Positions 1 through 10,300 of a stretch of DNA of 41,442 bases are shown here, one piece after another. Origin of the DNA: Saprospiraceae bacterium (lineage in GTDB: Bacteria; Bacteroidota; Bacteroidia; Chitinophagales; Saprospiraceae); assembly GCA_020627785.1 (NCBI GenBank), contig JAHDGF010000022.1, positions 1 through 41,442 on the forward strand, given 5' to 3'. Position numbers and translations under genes: made by a program. Below the pieces are notes generated by a model. It saw only the letters and a program-made list of their open reading frames with translations, was not told the origin of the DNA and ran no database searches. Numbering within the stretch: the first letter of the stretch is position 1; the number at the start of each line of letters is the position of its first letter.

Positions 1-51
<51 letters not shown>

Positions 52-56
52 CAATC

Positions 57-93
57 AAGACCCTAACTCATTGAGAGTCAAGGGTCTTTTTTT
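57..93 (+). terminator. Rho-independent terminator after tRNA-Met
   Basis: AAGACCCT (57-64) is the exact reverse complement of AGGGTCTT (81-88), and a run of seven T follows (87-93). It sits six bases after the tRNA, so it most likely ends the tRNA transcript. Confidence 0.85.
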
Positions 94-255
94 ATGGGTG
101 CCGCTTCTTCTTTCTTTCTCATTAATTGCATTCTCAGTTTTTCCAATTAGCTTTTCAATTTTTGCAGCGATCAATAGCAGTGATTTATTTAATTGGCTTT
201 GGCTCTTCCTTTGTGTAATTGAAAGGGACCGACCCTAAGACCAGCCCCAAAGTTT

Positions 256-465
256 TTACTTTTTCCATTTAGCGGCGCCTGCAAGAAATATTACACCGCA
301 CATTAAAATTGAAAACCCAAATGATTCAGCTGTTTCCAATACTGGTATAAGTTACTCAGAATCTGGAACTTTAGGTTTGCCTAATAAAACGAATCTAAAA
401 AGGTAATAGACTATTGCACCAACAAGCACCAAAAGACTGAATGATAGTATTTTTTTCATTTTCAT
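256..465 (-). pseudogene. Small two-helix membrane protein interrupted by an in-frame stop
   Basis: Reading the minus strand from the ATG at 465 gives a lysine-rich start (MKMKK) and a hydrophobic helix, and ends with ...KVPDSE at a TAA (352-354). The same frame then continues for 31 codons through a second hydrophobic stretch (GFSILMCGVIFLAGAA) and ends in a basic tail, WKK, at TAA 256-258. The total is 70 codons with one internal stop, and both halves look like membrane-protein coding sequence. The simplest reading is a small membrane gene broken by a point mutation such as CAA to TAA. I do not recognise the family. Only the first 37 residues may be made, or the resemblance may be chance. 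Confidence 0.4.
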
Positions 466-473
466 TTTATTGT

Positions 474-542
474 TCACAAACAATCACTGTCTGAGTATGC
501 ATTCGCTGCACCAAAAGCAGATCCGATTGCTGTTGTCAAACC
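474..542 (-). other. Possible remnant of a small peptide gene (22 codons, no good start)
   Basis: On the minus strand, a frame directly after a TAG at 543-545 encodes a small-residue-rich tail containing AIGSAFGAANAYSDSD and ends at TGA 474-476. The composition looks like coding sequence, but there is no ATG; the only candidate start is TTG at the second codon. It may be the C-terminal relic of a short secreted peptide gene lying between the MscS-type gene and the interrupted membrane peptide. Function unknown; it could be chance. Confidence 0.2.
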
Positions 543-584
543 CTAGGTCCTAAGAATAGCTAAATTTGTGCCTGTTGCTTGAAT

Positions 585-1403
585 TTATTGTGGAACCAAA
601 TTCACATCTAAGGTCTGATATGGAATACCAATTCCAAGTTTATCAAATTCCTTTTTTACATTTTCTTGCATGAAAAATTTAGTGTCCCAATAATGCTCGC
701 TCTTGCAGAATGGTCTGGTGGCAAGATTAACAGAACTGTCTGCTAATTCTGCGACCACGACTCCTTGTGCCGGGGTTGTAAGAACGTGAGGACATCTTTC
801 ACCGACTTCAATGATAGCCTTTCTTGCTGCATCGATGTCATCATTGTAACCTATTCCGAAGGTAAGTTCGACACCGACTGTTCCTTGTCCTGAAATGTTG
901 GTGATGTCGTTTCCGGTAACGTTGCTATTACCGATGATTATTCTTTGATTATCTAAAGTTTTTAATGTGGTGTTGAATGCGTTGATGCCCTCAACGGTAC
1001 CAATGGATGCGCCGCCTCCGATTTTCACCAAGTCACCGATTTTGAATGGTCTAAAAATCATAAGCATAACTCCTGATGCTGCATGACCAAGGGTTCCATT
1101 TAAGGCCATTCCGATTCCCACCATTAAGGCTGAGAAGACAGCAATAAATGAAGTAGTGTTTACTCCAAACATCCCTGCTACCGAAAGTAATAACATGACC
1201 TTTAGTGCCATACTTAATAGGGAGGAGATAAAATTAGATAAGGTTTCATCGGTGCCAGATCTTTGAATTGCCTTACTGCTGAATGCAACGATTCTTTTGA
1301 TGATCCAAAATCCTATAATGAGGGTCACGATTGCTAAAAGAGCTTTCGGTGCGTATTCGATTATTTTGGGTAATAACAAATCAGAGTACTTGTTAAAGTC
1401 CAT
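585..1403 (-). CDS. MscS-family small-conductance mechanosensitive channel
   Basis: At 272 residues the protein is close to the usual single-unit MscS length and should form an inner-membrane channel that opens under membrane tension and releases solutes after osmotic downshock. Three N-terminal hydrophobic segments are visible (about residues 18-40, 60-80 and 85-118). The third is the Gly/Ala-rich pore helix (VGIGMALNGTLGHAASGV) followed by the family signature FRPFKIGD. The cytoplasmic beta and alpha/beta domain follows, and the C-terminus IPYQTLDVN is typical of MscS. The usual P-N-G/S turn of the beta domain reads GNSN here. The gene starts 37 bp downstream of the LacI-type gene on the same strand, so the two may share a transcript. 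The family is clear; paralogue type and gating tension are not. Confidence 0.93.
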   Translation of the reverse strand: MDFNKYSDLLLPKIIEYAPKALLAIVTLIIGFWIIKRIVAFSSKAIQRSGTDETLSNFISSLLSMALKVMLLLSVAGMFGVNTTSFIAVFSALMVGIGMALNGTLGHAASGVMLMIFRPFKIGDLVKIGGGASIGTVEGINAFNTTLKTLDNQRIIIGNSNVTGNDITNISGQGTVGVELTFGIGYNDDIDAARKAIIEVGERCPHVLTTPAQGVVVAELADSSVNLATRPFCKSEHYWDTKFFMQENVKKEFDKLGIGIPYQTLDVNLVPQ

Positions 1404-1440
1404 GTTTAAATTTTAAGGTTATAAATATTGTTAGTTTGTA

Positions 1441-2466
1441 TTATTTGAAATTCTGGAGAATGCTTGATTGTCTGATAACAAGTCGAGCTTCAAAAGTTCG
1501 TTCAAGTCGAGAAACACCTCCGATGATGTTTTGCTGTAAAAAGGCGAAGGCTTGTTCGCCCATTTCAATCCCTGGTTGTTCCACTGTGCTTAAAGTGGGA
1601 GTAAGGTGTTTTGAAATTTGAGAGTTGCTGTATCCGACAATTCCTAGTTCCGTAGGAACGTTTATTCCGTACTCTATGGCAGCTTGGTAAACGCCCGACG
1701 CTACGTTGTCCGTCACACAGAAAATCGCATCCGGTCGATTTTTTACAAATAGCATTTGTTTCGAAAGTTCATATCCGTCATTGGGTTTATCAATGTGAAT
1801 GCAGGATTTTACTAGACTTTCGTCAAATGGGATGTCATATTTCGCTAAAGCTTTTTTATATCCAGAGTATCGAGCGTTAGAAATCACGCAATAGTCATAG
1901 CCTTTGATGAAACCAATTCTTTTGTACCCTTGCTGGATCAGGTGCTCAACCGCCAGAAAAGCGCCATTGGGATCATCATACCGTACAAATGAGTGGTTAG
2001 AATCATTGGTCGGTCGATCTACAAGGATAAAGGGGATTCTTCGGGTTTTTAACAGATCAAGATTATTTCCGTAGGTCGTTTTATCCGAAGGAGATATGAT
2101 CACTCCAGTCACACAATGGGACATGAATTGCTCGATGATTTCTTTCTCTCTTTCAAGATCATGGTTACTTTCTCCAATCAGGACTAGATAATTGGCTTGG
2201 TGGGCCTTGTTCATGATTCCTTTAAGGACGGTGGAAAAAAAGTAGTGATCAATTGACGGTAAAATGACGCCAATCGTGAAATATTCATTTTTCCGTAAGG
2301 AAACGGCATAGGCATTTGGCCTATAGTTTAGTTCATCTGCCTTTTGCAGAATGGCATTTCTTGTTTCTTGATTGATATCAAATTTATTGTTCAATGCCCT
2401 AGAAACAGTGGTTACTGATACATTCAGTGCTTCTGCAATATCCTTAAGTCCAATCCTCTTTGCCAA
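1441..2466 (-). CDS. LacI-family transcriptional regulator
   Basis: This 341-residue protein has the LacI layout. An N-terminal helix-turn-helix (about 5-26, DIAEALNVSVTTVSRALN) is followed by a hinge helix (YRPNAYAVSLR) and a periplasmic-binding-protein-like sensor domain (about 60-335), with typical segments such as TGVIISPSD, PFILVDRP, GYKRIGFIKG and PDAIFCVTDNVASG. It should bind a palindromic operator as a dimer and respond to a sugar or sugar phosphate. It is divergent from the SusC/SusD operon, and the 248-bp gap between them contains a CG-centred palindrome of LacI-operator type. It is therefore the probable regulator of the glucoside locus, and perhaps of itself. Whether it represses or activates cannot be read from the sequence. 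Confidence 0.95.
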   Translation of the reverse strand: MAKRIGLKDIAEALNVSVTTVSRALNNKFDINQETRNAILQKADELNYRPNAYAVSLRKNEYFTIGVILPSIDHYFFSTVLKGIMNKAHQANYLVLIGESNHDLEREKEIIEQFMSHCVTGVIISPSDKTTYGNNLDLLKTRRIPFILVDRPTNDSNHSFVRYDDPNGAFLAVEHLIQQGYKRIGFIKGYDYCVISNARYSGYKKALAKYDIPFDESLVKSCIHIDKPNDGYELSKQMLFVKNRPDAIFCVTDNVASGVYQAAIEYGINVPTELGIVGYSNSQISKHLTPTLSTVEQPGIEMGEQAFAFLQQNIIGGVSRLERTFEARLVIRQSSILQNFK

Positions 2467-2562
2467 GTGTTAATTTTAGTTTTCGAAAAATAACGGAAAT
2501 TTGCGAAAGCGTAGAATTTAAGAGATGTATTTCCCTGAAACCCCCTAATAATTGCTCGTAAT

Positions 2563-2584
2563 CGAAATTTCGGAAACGTTTACG
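2563..2584. promoter_or_regulatory. Candidate LacI-type operator (two adjoining palindromes)
   Basis: CGAAATTTCG (2563-2572) is a perfect 10-bp palindrome. It runs straight into CGGAAACGTTTACG (2571-2584), a 14-bp palindrome with one mismatched pair and an AAACGTTT core centred on CG, the usual form of LacI-family operators. It lies about 97 bp upstream of the LacI-type start and about 130 bp upstream of the susC start, and is upstream of the proposed susC promoter. Binding is inferred. Confidence 0.6.
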
Positions 2585-2612
2585 ATGAATTTAGTTAAGA
2601 TTATATTAAGAA

Positions 2613-2647
2613 TTTGCATAGGAATAAGTAAATCAATTGTAACTTTC
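2613..2647 (+). promoter_or_regulatory. Candidate Bacteroidota-type promoter for susC
   Basis: TTTG (2613-2616) and TAACTTTC (2640-2647) resemble the -33 TTTG and -7 TAnnTTTG boxes of the Bacteroidota housekeeping sigma factor, spaced by 23 bp, with the last base of the -7 box changed. Transcription would start near 2654 and leave a leader of about 60 nt. Confidence 0.4.
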
Positions 2648-2714
2648 ATGGGTTGAAGCACAACTGATTCAACATTGATTATTTTCAATTAACTAAACCA
2701 AATTGATTCATAAC

Positions 2715-5696
2715 ATGAAAAAACTATTTACCAAGTGGCTTCTGATGTCATGTTTTTGTATGATAGCGGTATTGAGTTATTCTCAAAGAACTGTCACCGG
2801 AACCATAACAGATGGAGAAACAAATGAAGCACTTATTGGAGCGAATGTCTTAGTTGCAGGAACGACAGTAGGTACTATTACTGACATTGATGGAAATTTT
2901 TCATTATCAGTGCCCAACGATGCTACGGCATTAGAAGTAACTTATACGGGTTACACTTCCCAGACAGTTACCATTGGTGACAGAAATGTTGTCAATATTT
3001 CACTAGGAGCTGGAGAGCTTTTAAATGAAGTCGTCGTCGTCGGTTACGGTTCTCAAAAAGAAAAAGAGGTAACTTCTGCAGTTGTAAGCATCTCAGAAGA
3101 AGAATTTAACAAAGGTCCAATCTCAGATCCTGCCCAATTACTACAAGGGAAGGTTGCTGGACTTCAGGTCTATAACAGAGGTGGAGATCCAAACAGACCA
3201 AGCGTTATAAGACTACGTGGTATTTCTACCGTAGGAGCAAACGTTGAACCACTGGTTGTCATCGATGGTGTAATCGGAGCTTCTTTGGATAATGTTGATC
3301 CTAATGATATTGCTTCCATCACTACCTTGAAAGATGGATCTGCTGCGGCGATCTATGGTTCAAGAGGTTCGAGTGGGGTAATTATTGTAACCACTAAGAC
3401 AGGAAAAAAATCTGATAGCGGATTGAAGTTGTCTTACAACGGTCAATATGGTGTATCAAATGCTGTGAACGGGGTTAGTGTGATGAATGCTGCTGACTTC
3501 GTTGCTGCTGGAGGTACTGATTTAGGTTCATCCACTGACTGGGTTGATGAAGTTACACGCCAAGGAACGAACATTGTAAATAACTTCTCTGGAACTGGAG
3601 CAACAGGTAATACGGATTACCGTATATCTGCCAACTTTAGAAATAATGATGGTATCCTTCAGAACTCAGGCTTTGATCAATTTAACGCTCGTTTGAATGT
3701 AAATACCAAAGCATTAAATGAAAAACTAAAGATCAATTTCACGACTTCATTAACAAACAGAACTCAGGATAATGGATTCTATGAGGCGTTGAGATATGGA
3801 TTACTATACAATCCTACAGCTCCTGTTTTTGGTGATGATTCTCCATTTGAATTTAATTCAGAGCAATTTGGAGGATACTTTGAGTCATTAGGATTATTCG
3901 ATAGTTTCAATCCTAAGTCAATTGTAGATCAGAATAAGAACGAAGGAAAGAGAAGAGAGTTGAACTATGGTGCAGCTTTTACGTATAACTTCCTTGATAA
4001 TCTATCTGCAACTTTTAGAGCAGCTCATCAAAGTTCAACGTATAATGAAAGTGTGTATTATCCAACGACTTCTCACTTTAGAGGGAATGCGACAAGCCCA
4101 TTAAGAAAAGGTTTGGCTAATTTTTATGATAACCTAACTGCATTTAAATTGTATGAAGGTTATGGAACATACATATCTGATTTTGGTGCTTCAGCCTTAA
4201 CTGTGACTGCTGGATATTCATTCCAGCAAGATAACTTCTCTGAGAAATTTTTAAGTCTTGGAGATTTCCCGGATAACCAATATGACTATAGTAATATCAT
4301 AGAAGTTTCGCAGGATTTAAATGCAGCTGGACAGATACAAGCAAATTCAAGTACTGCACCTGATTCTAAAATCATTGCCTTCTTCGGTAGAGCAAACTTA
4401 AATTTCAATGATGGAATTTTTGTGAGTGCATCTGTAAGAAGAGAGGGTTCATCTAAATTGGGAGAAGGTAATCAGTGGGGTATATTCCCAGCATTGAGTG
4501 CTGGTATCGACTTAGCAAAATACATGAACATTGGTGGTCTTGATATATTGAAATTGAGAGTTGGATATGGTGTTACAGGTTCTTTGCCTAATGACACTGG
4601 ATTATCTCAACCAATCAGAAATATTGTAAATGGTGGAGATGGGTCAGTAGCGACTGAATTAGTGAGAGCTGCAAATCCTGATCTTAAATGGGAAGAAAAG
4701 GCTGAGACAAACATTGGATTAGATTTCGGTGCTCAGAGACTTTCAGGATCATTAGATGTATACAGAAGAAATATTAGTGATTTTATCCTAGAAAGAACGG
4801 TAGATGTTGCCGTATTCGGTGTAGATAAGAGATTTGAAAATGCTGGAAGTTTAAGTACAAATGGTCTAGAATTTGCATTGAACTATGATGTAGTTCAAAG
4901 TTCAAAAGTGAATTATAACACAGGAGTTGTATTTTCTACTTACAAAACAATTCTTGACGAATATGTTATTCCTGCGGAGGTCAGAGGAAACTTAGGGTCA
5001 CCTGGTCAGAACTCTACCAATATGATTTTAGTAAAAGAAGGAGAAGAAATTGGACAGATTTGGGGACCTGTATTTACAGGTGTTGAAAATGGATCTCCAG
5101 TTTTTGAAGATGTAAATGGTGATGGAGAATTAGTGACTGGTCAAGAGGCTGCATTAGAAGATAATGTTGACTTTGCTGTACTAGGAAACGGAACTCCTGA
5201 TTTCGAGCTTGGATGGACGAATCAATTATCAATTGGTAATTGGAATGTAAATGCATTCTTTAGAGGAGCATTTGGACATAGCTTGGTAAATACTTTTAGA
5301 GCGTTTTATGAGCCTCAAGTATCTACTCAATCTTCTTACAACTTTGTAAATACTTCTAAAGCAGTAGAAGGATTGACAGATGCAAGATTTAGTTCTTTAT
5401 ATGTTGAAAAGGCAGATTTCTTTAAGTTGGATAACTTGACCATCTCAAGAGGATTTTCAGTGCCTAACAATTGGGCAATTTCTAACTTAAATGTGTCTTT
5501 AACCGGACAGAACCTATTTGTAATTACAGGTTACACAGGTGCTGATCCTGAGCCTTCATTGGTTGATTATGGTACTGGAAGTAACGGAGACTTTGTCGGT
5601 TTCGACAACCCAGACATTTTAGCACCGGGAATTGATAGAAGAAATAATTACTTTTCTTCAAGAACTATTTCTCTTGGTTTAAGTTTAAACTTTTAA
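2715..5696 (+). CDS. SusC/RagA-family TonB-linked outer-membrane transporter
   Basis: This outer-membrane beta-barrel should import an oligosaccharide with its SusD partner, powered by TonB. I chose ATG 2715 because it opens a normal signal peptide (MKKLFTKWLLM...SYSQ); reading from TTG 2703 would add four residues. After the signal come a carboxypeptidase-regulatory-like beta sandwich (about 26-105), the SusC hallmark LNEVVVVGYGSQKEKEVTSAV region, the plug (about 120-235, with VIDGV, DIASITTLKDGSAAAIYGSRG and GVIIVTTK) and a barrel ending in aromatic SLGLSLNF. The 993-residue length is normal for the family. susD follows after 12 bp. The substrate is not shown by the transporter itself; neighbouring glycosidases point to an alpha-glucoside. 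Confidence 0.97.
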   Translation: MKKLFTKWLLMSCFCMIAVLSYSQRTVTGTITDGETNEALIGANVLVAGTTVGTITDIDGNFSLSVPNDATALEVTYTGYTSQTVTIGDRNVVNISLGAGELLNEVVVVGYGSQKEKEVTSAVVSISEEEFNKGPISDPAQLLQGKVAGLQVYNRGGDPNRPSVIRLRGISTVGANVEPLVVIDGVIGASLDNVDPNDIASITTLKDGSAAAIYGSRGSSGVIIVTTKTGKKSDSGLKLSYNGQYGVSNAVNGVSVMNAADFVAAGGTDLGSSTDWVDEVTRQGTNIVNNFSGTGATGNTDYRISANFRNNDGILQNSGFDQFNARLNVNTKALNEKLKINFTTSLTNRTQDNGFYEALRYGLLYNPTAPVFGDDSPFEFNSEQFGGYFESLGLFDSFNPKSIVDQNKNEGKRRELNYGAAFTYNFLDNLSATFRAAHQSSTYNESVYYPTTSHFRGNATSPLRKGLANFYDNLTAFKLYEGYGTYISDFGASALTVTAGYSFQQDNFSEKFLSLGDFPDNQYDYSNIIEVSQDLNAAGQIQANSSTAPDSKIIAFFGRANLNFNDGIFVSASVRREGSSKLGEGNQWGIFPALSAGIDLAKYMNIGGLDILKLRVGYGVTGSLPNDTGLSQPIRNIVNGGDGSVATELVRAANPDLKWEEKAETNIGLDFGAQRLSGSLDVYRRNISDFILERTVDVAVFGVDKRFENAGSLSTNGLEFALNYDVVQSSKVNYNTGVVFSTYKTILDEYVIPAEVRGNLGSPGQNSTNMILVKEGEEIGQIWGPVFTGVENGSPVFEDVNGDGELVTGQEAALEDNVDFAVLGNGTPDFELGWTNQLSIGNWNVNAFFRGAFGHSLVNTFRAFYEPQVSTQSSYNFVNTSKAVEGLTDARFSSLYVEKADFFKLDNLTISRGFSVPNNWAISNLNVSLTGQNLFVITGYTGADPEPSLVDYGTGSNGDFVGFDNPDILAPGIDRRNNYFSSRTISLGLSLNF

Positions 5697-5708
5697 AATA
5701 TATTTAAA

Positions 5709-7307
5709 ATGAAAAATATATATAAATATTTATTACTTCCTTTCTGTGTTTTGTTGATCAACGCTTGTACAGATTTGGAAGAAACTCTAGTAGGAGATAT
5801 CACGACCGATGTAAGTGTTCCTGGTATTGATGCTGGAGGATCTAGTGGAGGTTCTGGTGCCTTAACGGCTGCATATGCTGAGTTGAGGAATTCAGGTTCT
5901 GCTAATCACAGTTCTTACTATTCATTACAAGAGCTTACTTCAGATGAAATGCTTATTGCTGCGAAAGGTGGTGATTGGTTTGATGGAGGAGTTTTAATTG
6001 AATTACACAATCACTCTTATACTGCGAGTAATGGATTTTTCAACAATGCATGGACTGGACAGTACAATGCGATTAATACCATTAATGGTCTTCTTGACGG
6101 AGGAAGTTTAGATGCTAATCAGACGGCACAGATGCAAGCTTTAAGGGCTTTCTTTTATTTCCGATTGATGGATCAATTTGGTAATGTAAAAGTTGTAACA
6201 TCTGCTGGAGCGGATGCACCACAGTCTACGAGAGCTGAAGTATTCGAATTTGTAGAATCTGAACTATTGGCTGCTTTAGGAATTTCAGAAGTTTCAGCTT
6301 CTATGGATTTATCTAGTTCTGCTTTAGGAACTGACCCTAGTGCATATTCTCTTAATCAGTATGGCGCCATGGGAATTCTTGCAAAGCTATATTTGAACGC
6401 TGAAGTTTACACTGGAACAGCGATGTATGATAAAGCTGCTCAAGCTGCTGCCTTTGTTATTAATAGTGGAGCATACGCTTTATGTGGTGCTGGATGTGCG
6501 GTTCCTAACTTAGGAAAAAGAGTTGCCGTAGATTCTGATCCGGATATGTTAGAAGGTTATGCTGCTGTTTTCGCTCCAAACAATGACGGAAATCCAGAGC
6601 ACATTTTTACCATCAATTACGATGAAGTAAATGGAGGAGGTATGAACTTCTCTCAAATGAATTTACACTACGCAAGTCAGTTTACTTGGAATTTTGAGGC
6701 TCAGCCTTGGAATGGTTACGCAACTTTAGAAGAATTTTACAACTCTTATGAAGATGGTGATGCAAGAAAAACAGCTAGTTTCATTGTTGGGCCACAATTA
6801 GATTTTGGTGGTTCAAGCGTATTGGACTTTGCTTCTGATGACGGAAACTTAGTTTTGGATTATACTCCAGCGATTAATGAATTACAGCCTAATTCACTAA
6901 GAGAAGCAGGTGCTAGAGCAGCAAAATTCAGCTTCCAACAGTTTGGAAGACCTGATATGAATAATGATTATACCATCGTAAGATTGGGAGAATTATATCT
7001 AATTAGAGCAGAAGCAATGTCAAGAATGGCTGGTGACTGGAATGTAGGACTTGATGATGTGAATGTTCTTAGAGCAAGAGCAGGAGTATCAGAGTACTCT
7101 AGCTTAGATGCAGATGAATTCTTAGCAGAAAGAGGAAGAGAAATGTTCCAAGAGTCTGCAAGAAGAACGGATTTAATTAGATTCGGTAAATACACGGATG
7201 CATGGTGGGAAAAGCCAGTATCTGAAGATTACAGAACTCTCTTCCCTATACCACAGCCTCAAATCGATGCAAGTGCAGGGACTCTAACTCAGAATCCAGG
7301 TTACTAA
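5709..7307 (+). CDS. SusD/RagB-family surface nutrient-binding lipoprotein
   Basis: This is the surface lipoprotein that caps the SusC barrel and binds the glycan. The signal peptide ends in the lipobox LINAC with the lipidated cysteine at residue 20, followed by TDLEE, an acidic stretch of the sort linked to surface export in this phylum. The helical SusD fold is indicated by segments such as YNAINTINGLLDG, LRAFFYFRLMDQFGNVKVV, IRAEAMSRMAG, the ERGREMFQESARRTDLIRFGK helix region and the closing FPIPQPQID...QNPGY, all typical of RagB/SusD. The length of 532 residues is normal. It starts 12 bp after susC and is followed by a terminator-like hairpin, so susCD could be a high-expression unit ahead of the rest of the locus. 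Confidence 0.96.
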   Translation: MKNIYKYLLLPFCVLLINACTDLEETLVGDITTDVSVPGIDAGGSSGGSGALTAAYAELRNSGSANHSSYYSLQELTSDEMLIAAKGGDWFDGGVLIELHNHSYTASNGFFNNAWTGQYNAINTINGLLDGGSLDANQTAQMQALRAFFYFRLMDQFGNVKVVTSAGADAPQSTRAEVFEFVESELLAALGISEVSASMDLSSSALGTDPSAYSLNQYGAMGILAKLYLNAEVYTGTAMYDKAAQAAAFVINSGAYALCGAGCAVPNLGKRVAVDSDPDMLEGYAAVFAPNNDGNPEHIFTINYDEVNGGGMNFSQMNLHYASQFTWNFEAQPWNGYATLEEFYNSYEDGDARKTASFIVGPQLDFGGSSVLDFASDDGNLVLDYTPAINELQPNSLREAGARAAKFSFQQFGRPDMNNDYTIVRLGELYLIRAEAMSRMAGDWNVGLDDVNVLRARAGVSEYSSLDADEFLAERGREMFQESARRTDLIRFGKYTDAWWEKPVSEDYRTLFPIPQPQIDASAGTLTQNPGY

Positions 7308-7331
7308 TATAAAATACTAGTACATAACCAG

Positions 7332-7367
7332 AAGGGTTACTTCTTAATAGTTGTAACCCTTTTTTTT
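7332..7367 (+). terminator. Terminator or attenuator between susD and the FG-GAP genes
   Basis: AAGGGTTAC (7332-7340) and GTAACCCTT (7353-7361) form a perfect 9-bp stem with a 12-nt loop, followed by a T run to 7367. The next gene starts 16 bp later in the same direction with no room for a full promoter, so partial read-through is likely: the hairpin may set susCD expression above that of the downstream genes. Confidence 0.8.
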
Positions 7368-7382
7368 ATATTTATTACTGTA

Positions 7383-10300
7383 ATGAAAACCGATCTTTCA
7401 GTAATTTTTTGCTGTATACTTATTCTTTTGAATTCCTGTTCAGAGGATAAAGCTCAATTCGTACAATTCAAACAATTATCCTCTTCTCAGTCTCAAATTA
7501 ATTTCCAAAATACCTTAGAATATACTCCAGATTACAACCCTTACACCTATCGAAATTTTTACAACGGGGGAGGTGTAGGTCTCGGGGATATCAATAATGA
7601 TGGCTTATTGGATATTTATTTTACCGGTAATTTAGTTCCAAATAAGCTATACCTCAATAAAGGTGATTTGGTTTTCGAAGATATCACTGAAAAGGCTGGA
7701 GTTGCTTGCGAAGGTGTATGGTCCACTGGGGTCAACTTTGTGGATATTAATGGAGATGATCTGCTTGATATTTATGTTTGTAAAGGTGGAAAGCCTGACG
7801 GTGAAAATCGTTACAATGAGCTCTTTATTAATAATGGCGATCTAAGTTTCACGGAAAGTGCAGCAGCTTATGGTCTGGATGTAGTTGGCTTATCTATCCA
7901 ATCCTCTTTTTTTGATTATGATCAGGATGGCGATTTAGATTGCTACCTATTGAATAATTCAATACGTTCTGTTGGTGGTTTTGATATGAAAGAAGGACTT
8001 AGGAACGAGTATGATCCAGAAGGTAATAAACTATTTGAAAATAGAGATGGAAAATTTATTGATGTAACACAGGAGGCTGGTATATATTCCAGCAGCATAG
8101 GTTATGGTTTAGGTATTACTTTGGCTGATTTTAATTTAGATGGTTGGACAGATATTTTTCTTTCCAATGATTTTTTTGAGAAAGACTATCTATACATCAA
8201 TCAGCAGGATGGTACATTCAGTGAGAAGATAGATGAGCAAATCAGTTCACTTTCGATGGGTTCGATGGGTGCCGATGCGGCGGACTTGGACAATGATTTA
8301 TTACCAGATATTTTTGTCACAGAAATGTTGCCGAAGGACGATTCAAGAAAGCTCACGAAGACCGTTTATGAAAACTGGGACAAATATCAGCTGGCAATTG
8401 AAAAGGGGTACGGCCATCAATTTGCACGAAATGTATTGCAGAAAAACTTGGGTAATAATCAATTTGTAGAGTTGGGTCGATGGAGTGGTGTAGAGGATAC
8501 GGATTGGAGTTGGTCCGCGTTGATCCAAGATTTTGATAATGATGGTTTGAAAGATTTATTTGTGAGTAATGGAATTAAGTCTGATTTATTGGACAAGGAT
8601 TACTTAAACTTTTTTGCCAACGATGTACGCGTAAAATCTATGATCGATCAAGACGAAGATGTGTTGACAAAATTAATCGACGCCATGCCTTCGCAAAAGT
8701 TGACCAATGCTTATTTTAAAAATCAAGGTGAATTGAAATTTGAATATTTATCGGATGAGGTTGGTTTGGGCTTAGAAACTTTCAGTAATGGAAGTGCTTA
8801 TGGAGATTTAGATAATGATGGTGATCTTGATTTAGTATTGAATAATGTAGATGATGAAGCCAGTATTTTTATCAATCAATCTACTCAGAAAAACATGAAC
8901 TCTATTGCCTTTCGATTGAAATATAAAGATCAAAACTTGAAGGGCATTGGAACAAAAATTAATCTTATTTCGGATAGCCTTTCTTCTATGATGGAATATT
9001 TTCCGGCGAAGGGATTTCAGTCAACCAGTAATATTCCTTTGTTTTTTGGGTTGGGTAATCGTATAGAGATTGATTCGATTCTAGTTACTTGGCCAGATGG
9101 TGTTTTGTGTTTTTATGAAAGCCTTTCGGCAAATGAGATTTACAATTTAGATTACAGTGATTGCAAAAGAATAACACCTAAAAATGTGAAAGTAAATAAA
9201 GTAGATGATTTTGTATTAAGGACTCAAAAAGTATTAACCAACCATAAAGAGCCAAAACTCAACCACTTCAATCGAGAACCATTATTGCTTTCTATGGTAG
9301 GCTTTTCTGGTCCAAGCATTTGTACTGCTGATATTAATTCTGATGGGGTTGATGATTTATTTGTTGGGGGTGGAAAGAATCAAGAATCAGTTTTGCTGGT
9401 CTCAAATGGTTCAGAGTATCGTGTTCAAAATCATTTTACAGATACCAAGGCTTCTGAAGTGGTTGCTTCTAGTTTTTTTGATTCCGATAATGATGGTGAT
9501 CTTGATTTATTCATATCTCATGGCGGAAAGTCCTTTTCTATATATGCACCAGAATTGCACGATGTTTTATATATCAATAATGGAGAAGGTAAATTTGCGA
9601 AAGCGAAAAATGCGGTAAAATTTCCACGGCCAATTTCAAGTGGAGATCATACAATTGTAGATTTGAATAAGGATGGATATTTAGATCTCATCATCGGTGA
9701 GGCCTACAAAACAGATTTACATGGTTTGCCTGGAGACTGTCTAGTTTTTCTAAACAATCAGAACAATACTTTCTCTCTTGACAAAGATCTTAGTCAGGAG
9801 AAATTAGGAATGATTACCGCCGTTGAGTACCTCGATGTAAACAAGGATGGCTGGGAAGATTTGATAGTAGCAGGGCAATGGATGCCAATCATACAATTGA
9901 TAAATCAGGAGGGAAAAAGTTTTCGGTCAGCTGTTATAAATTCAACTTCTGGGCTTTGGAATAGTATTGAGAAAAGTGACATCGATCAAGATGGGGATTT
10001 AGATTTAATTCTTGGAAATCAAGGACAGAATAGTTTTTATAAAGAAGGTCTTCACATGTTTATCAATGACTTTGACAAAAATGGGCGTCCGGAGCAGCTG
10101 GTGTGTAGAGAAGAATCTGGTGACTTTTTTCCTGTCCATGATGTCGACGAGGTTTTTTCTCAACTATCATTTTTAAAACGCGACTTTCAGAGCTATGAAA
10201 AATATTCTGAAGCTACTTTACAAGATTTGGTAAATCTTCAGAATCACGAAAGTACCGTTCGGCTTTCATTGGAAGAATTATCATCAATTATGCTTCGTAA

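Noticed and set aside
98..238. Plus-strand hydrophobic frame of 46 codons beginning at GTG 98
   Set aside because: The start would fall five bases after the tRNA terminator, no promoter or ribosome-binding site is visible, and the Phe/Leu-rich content follows from T-rich DNA.
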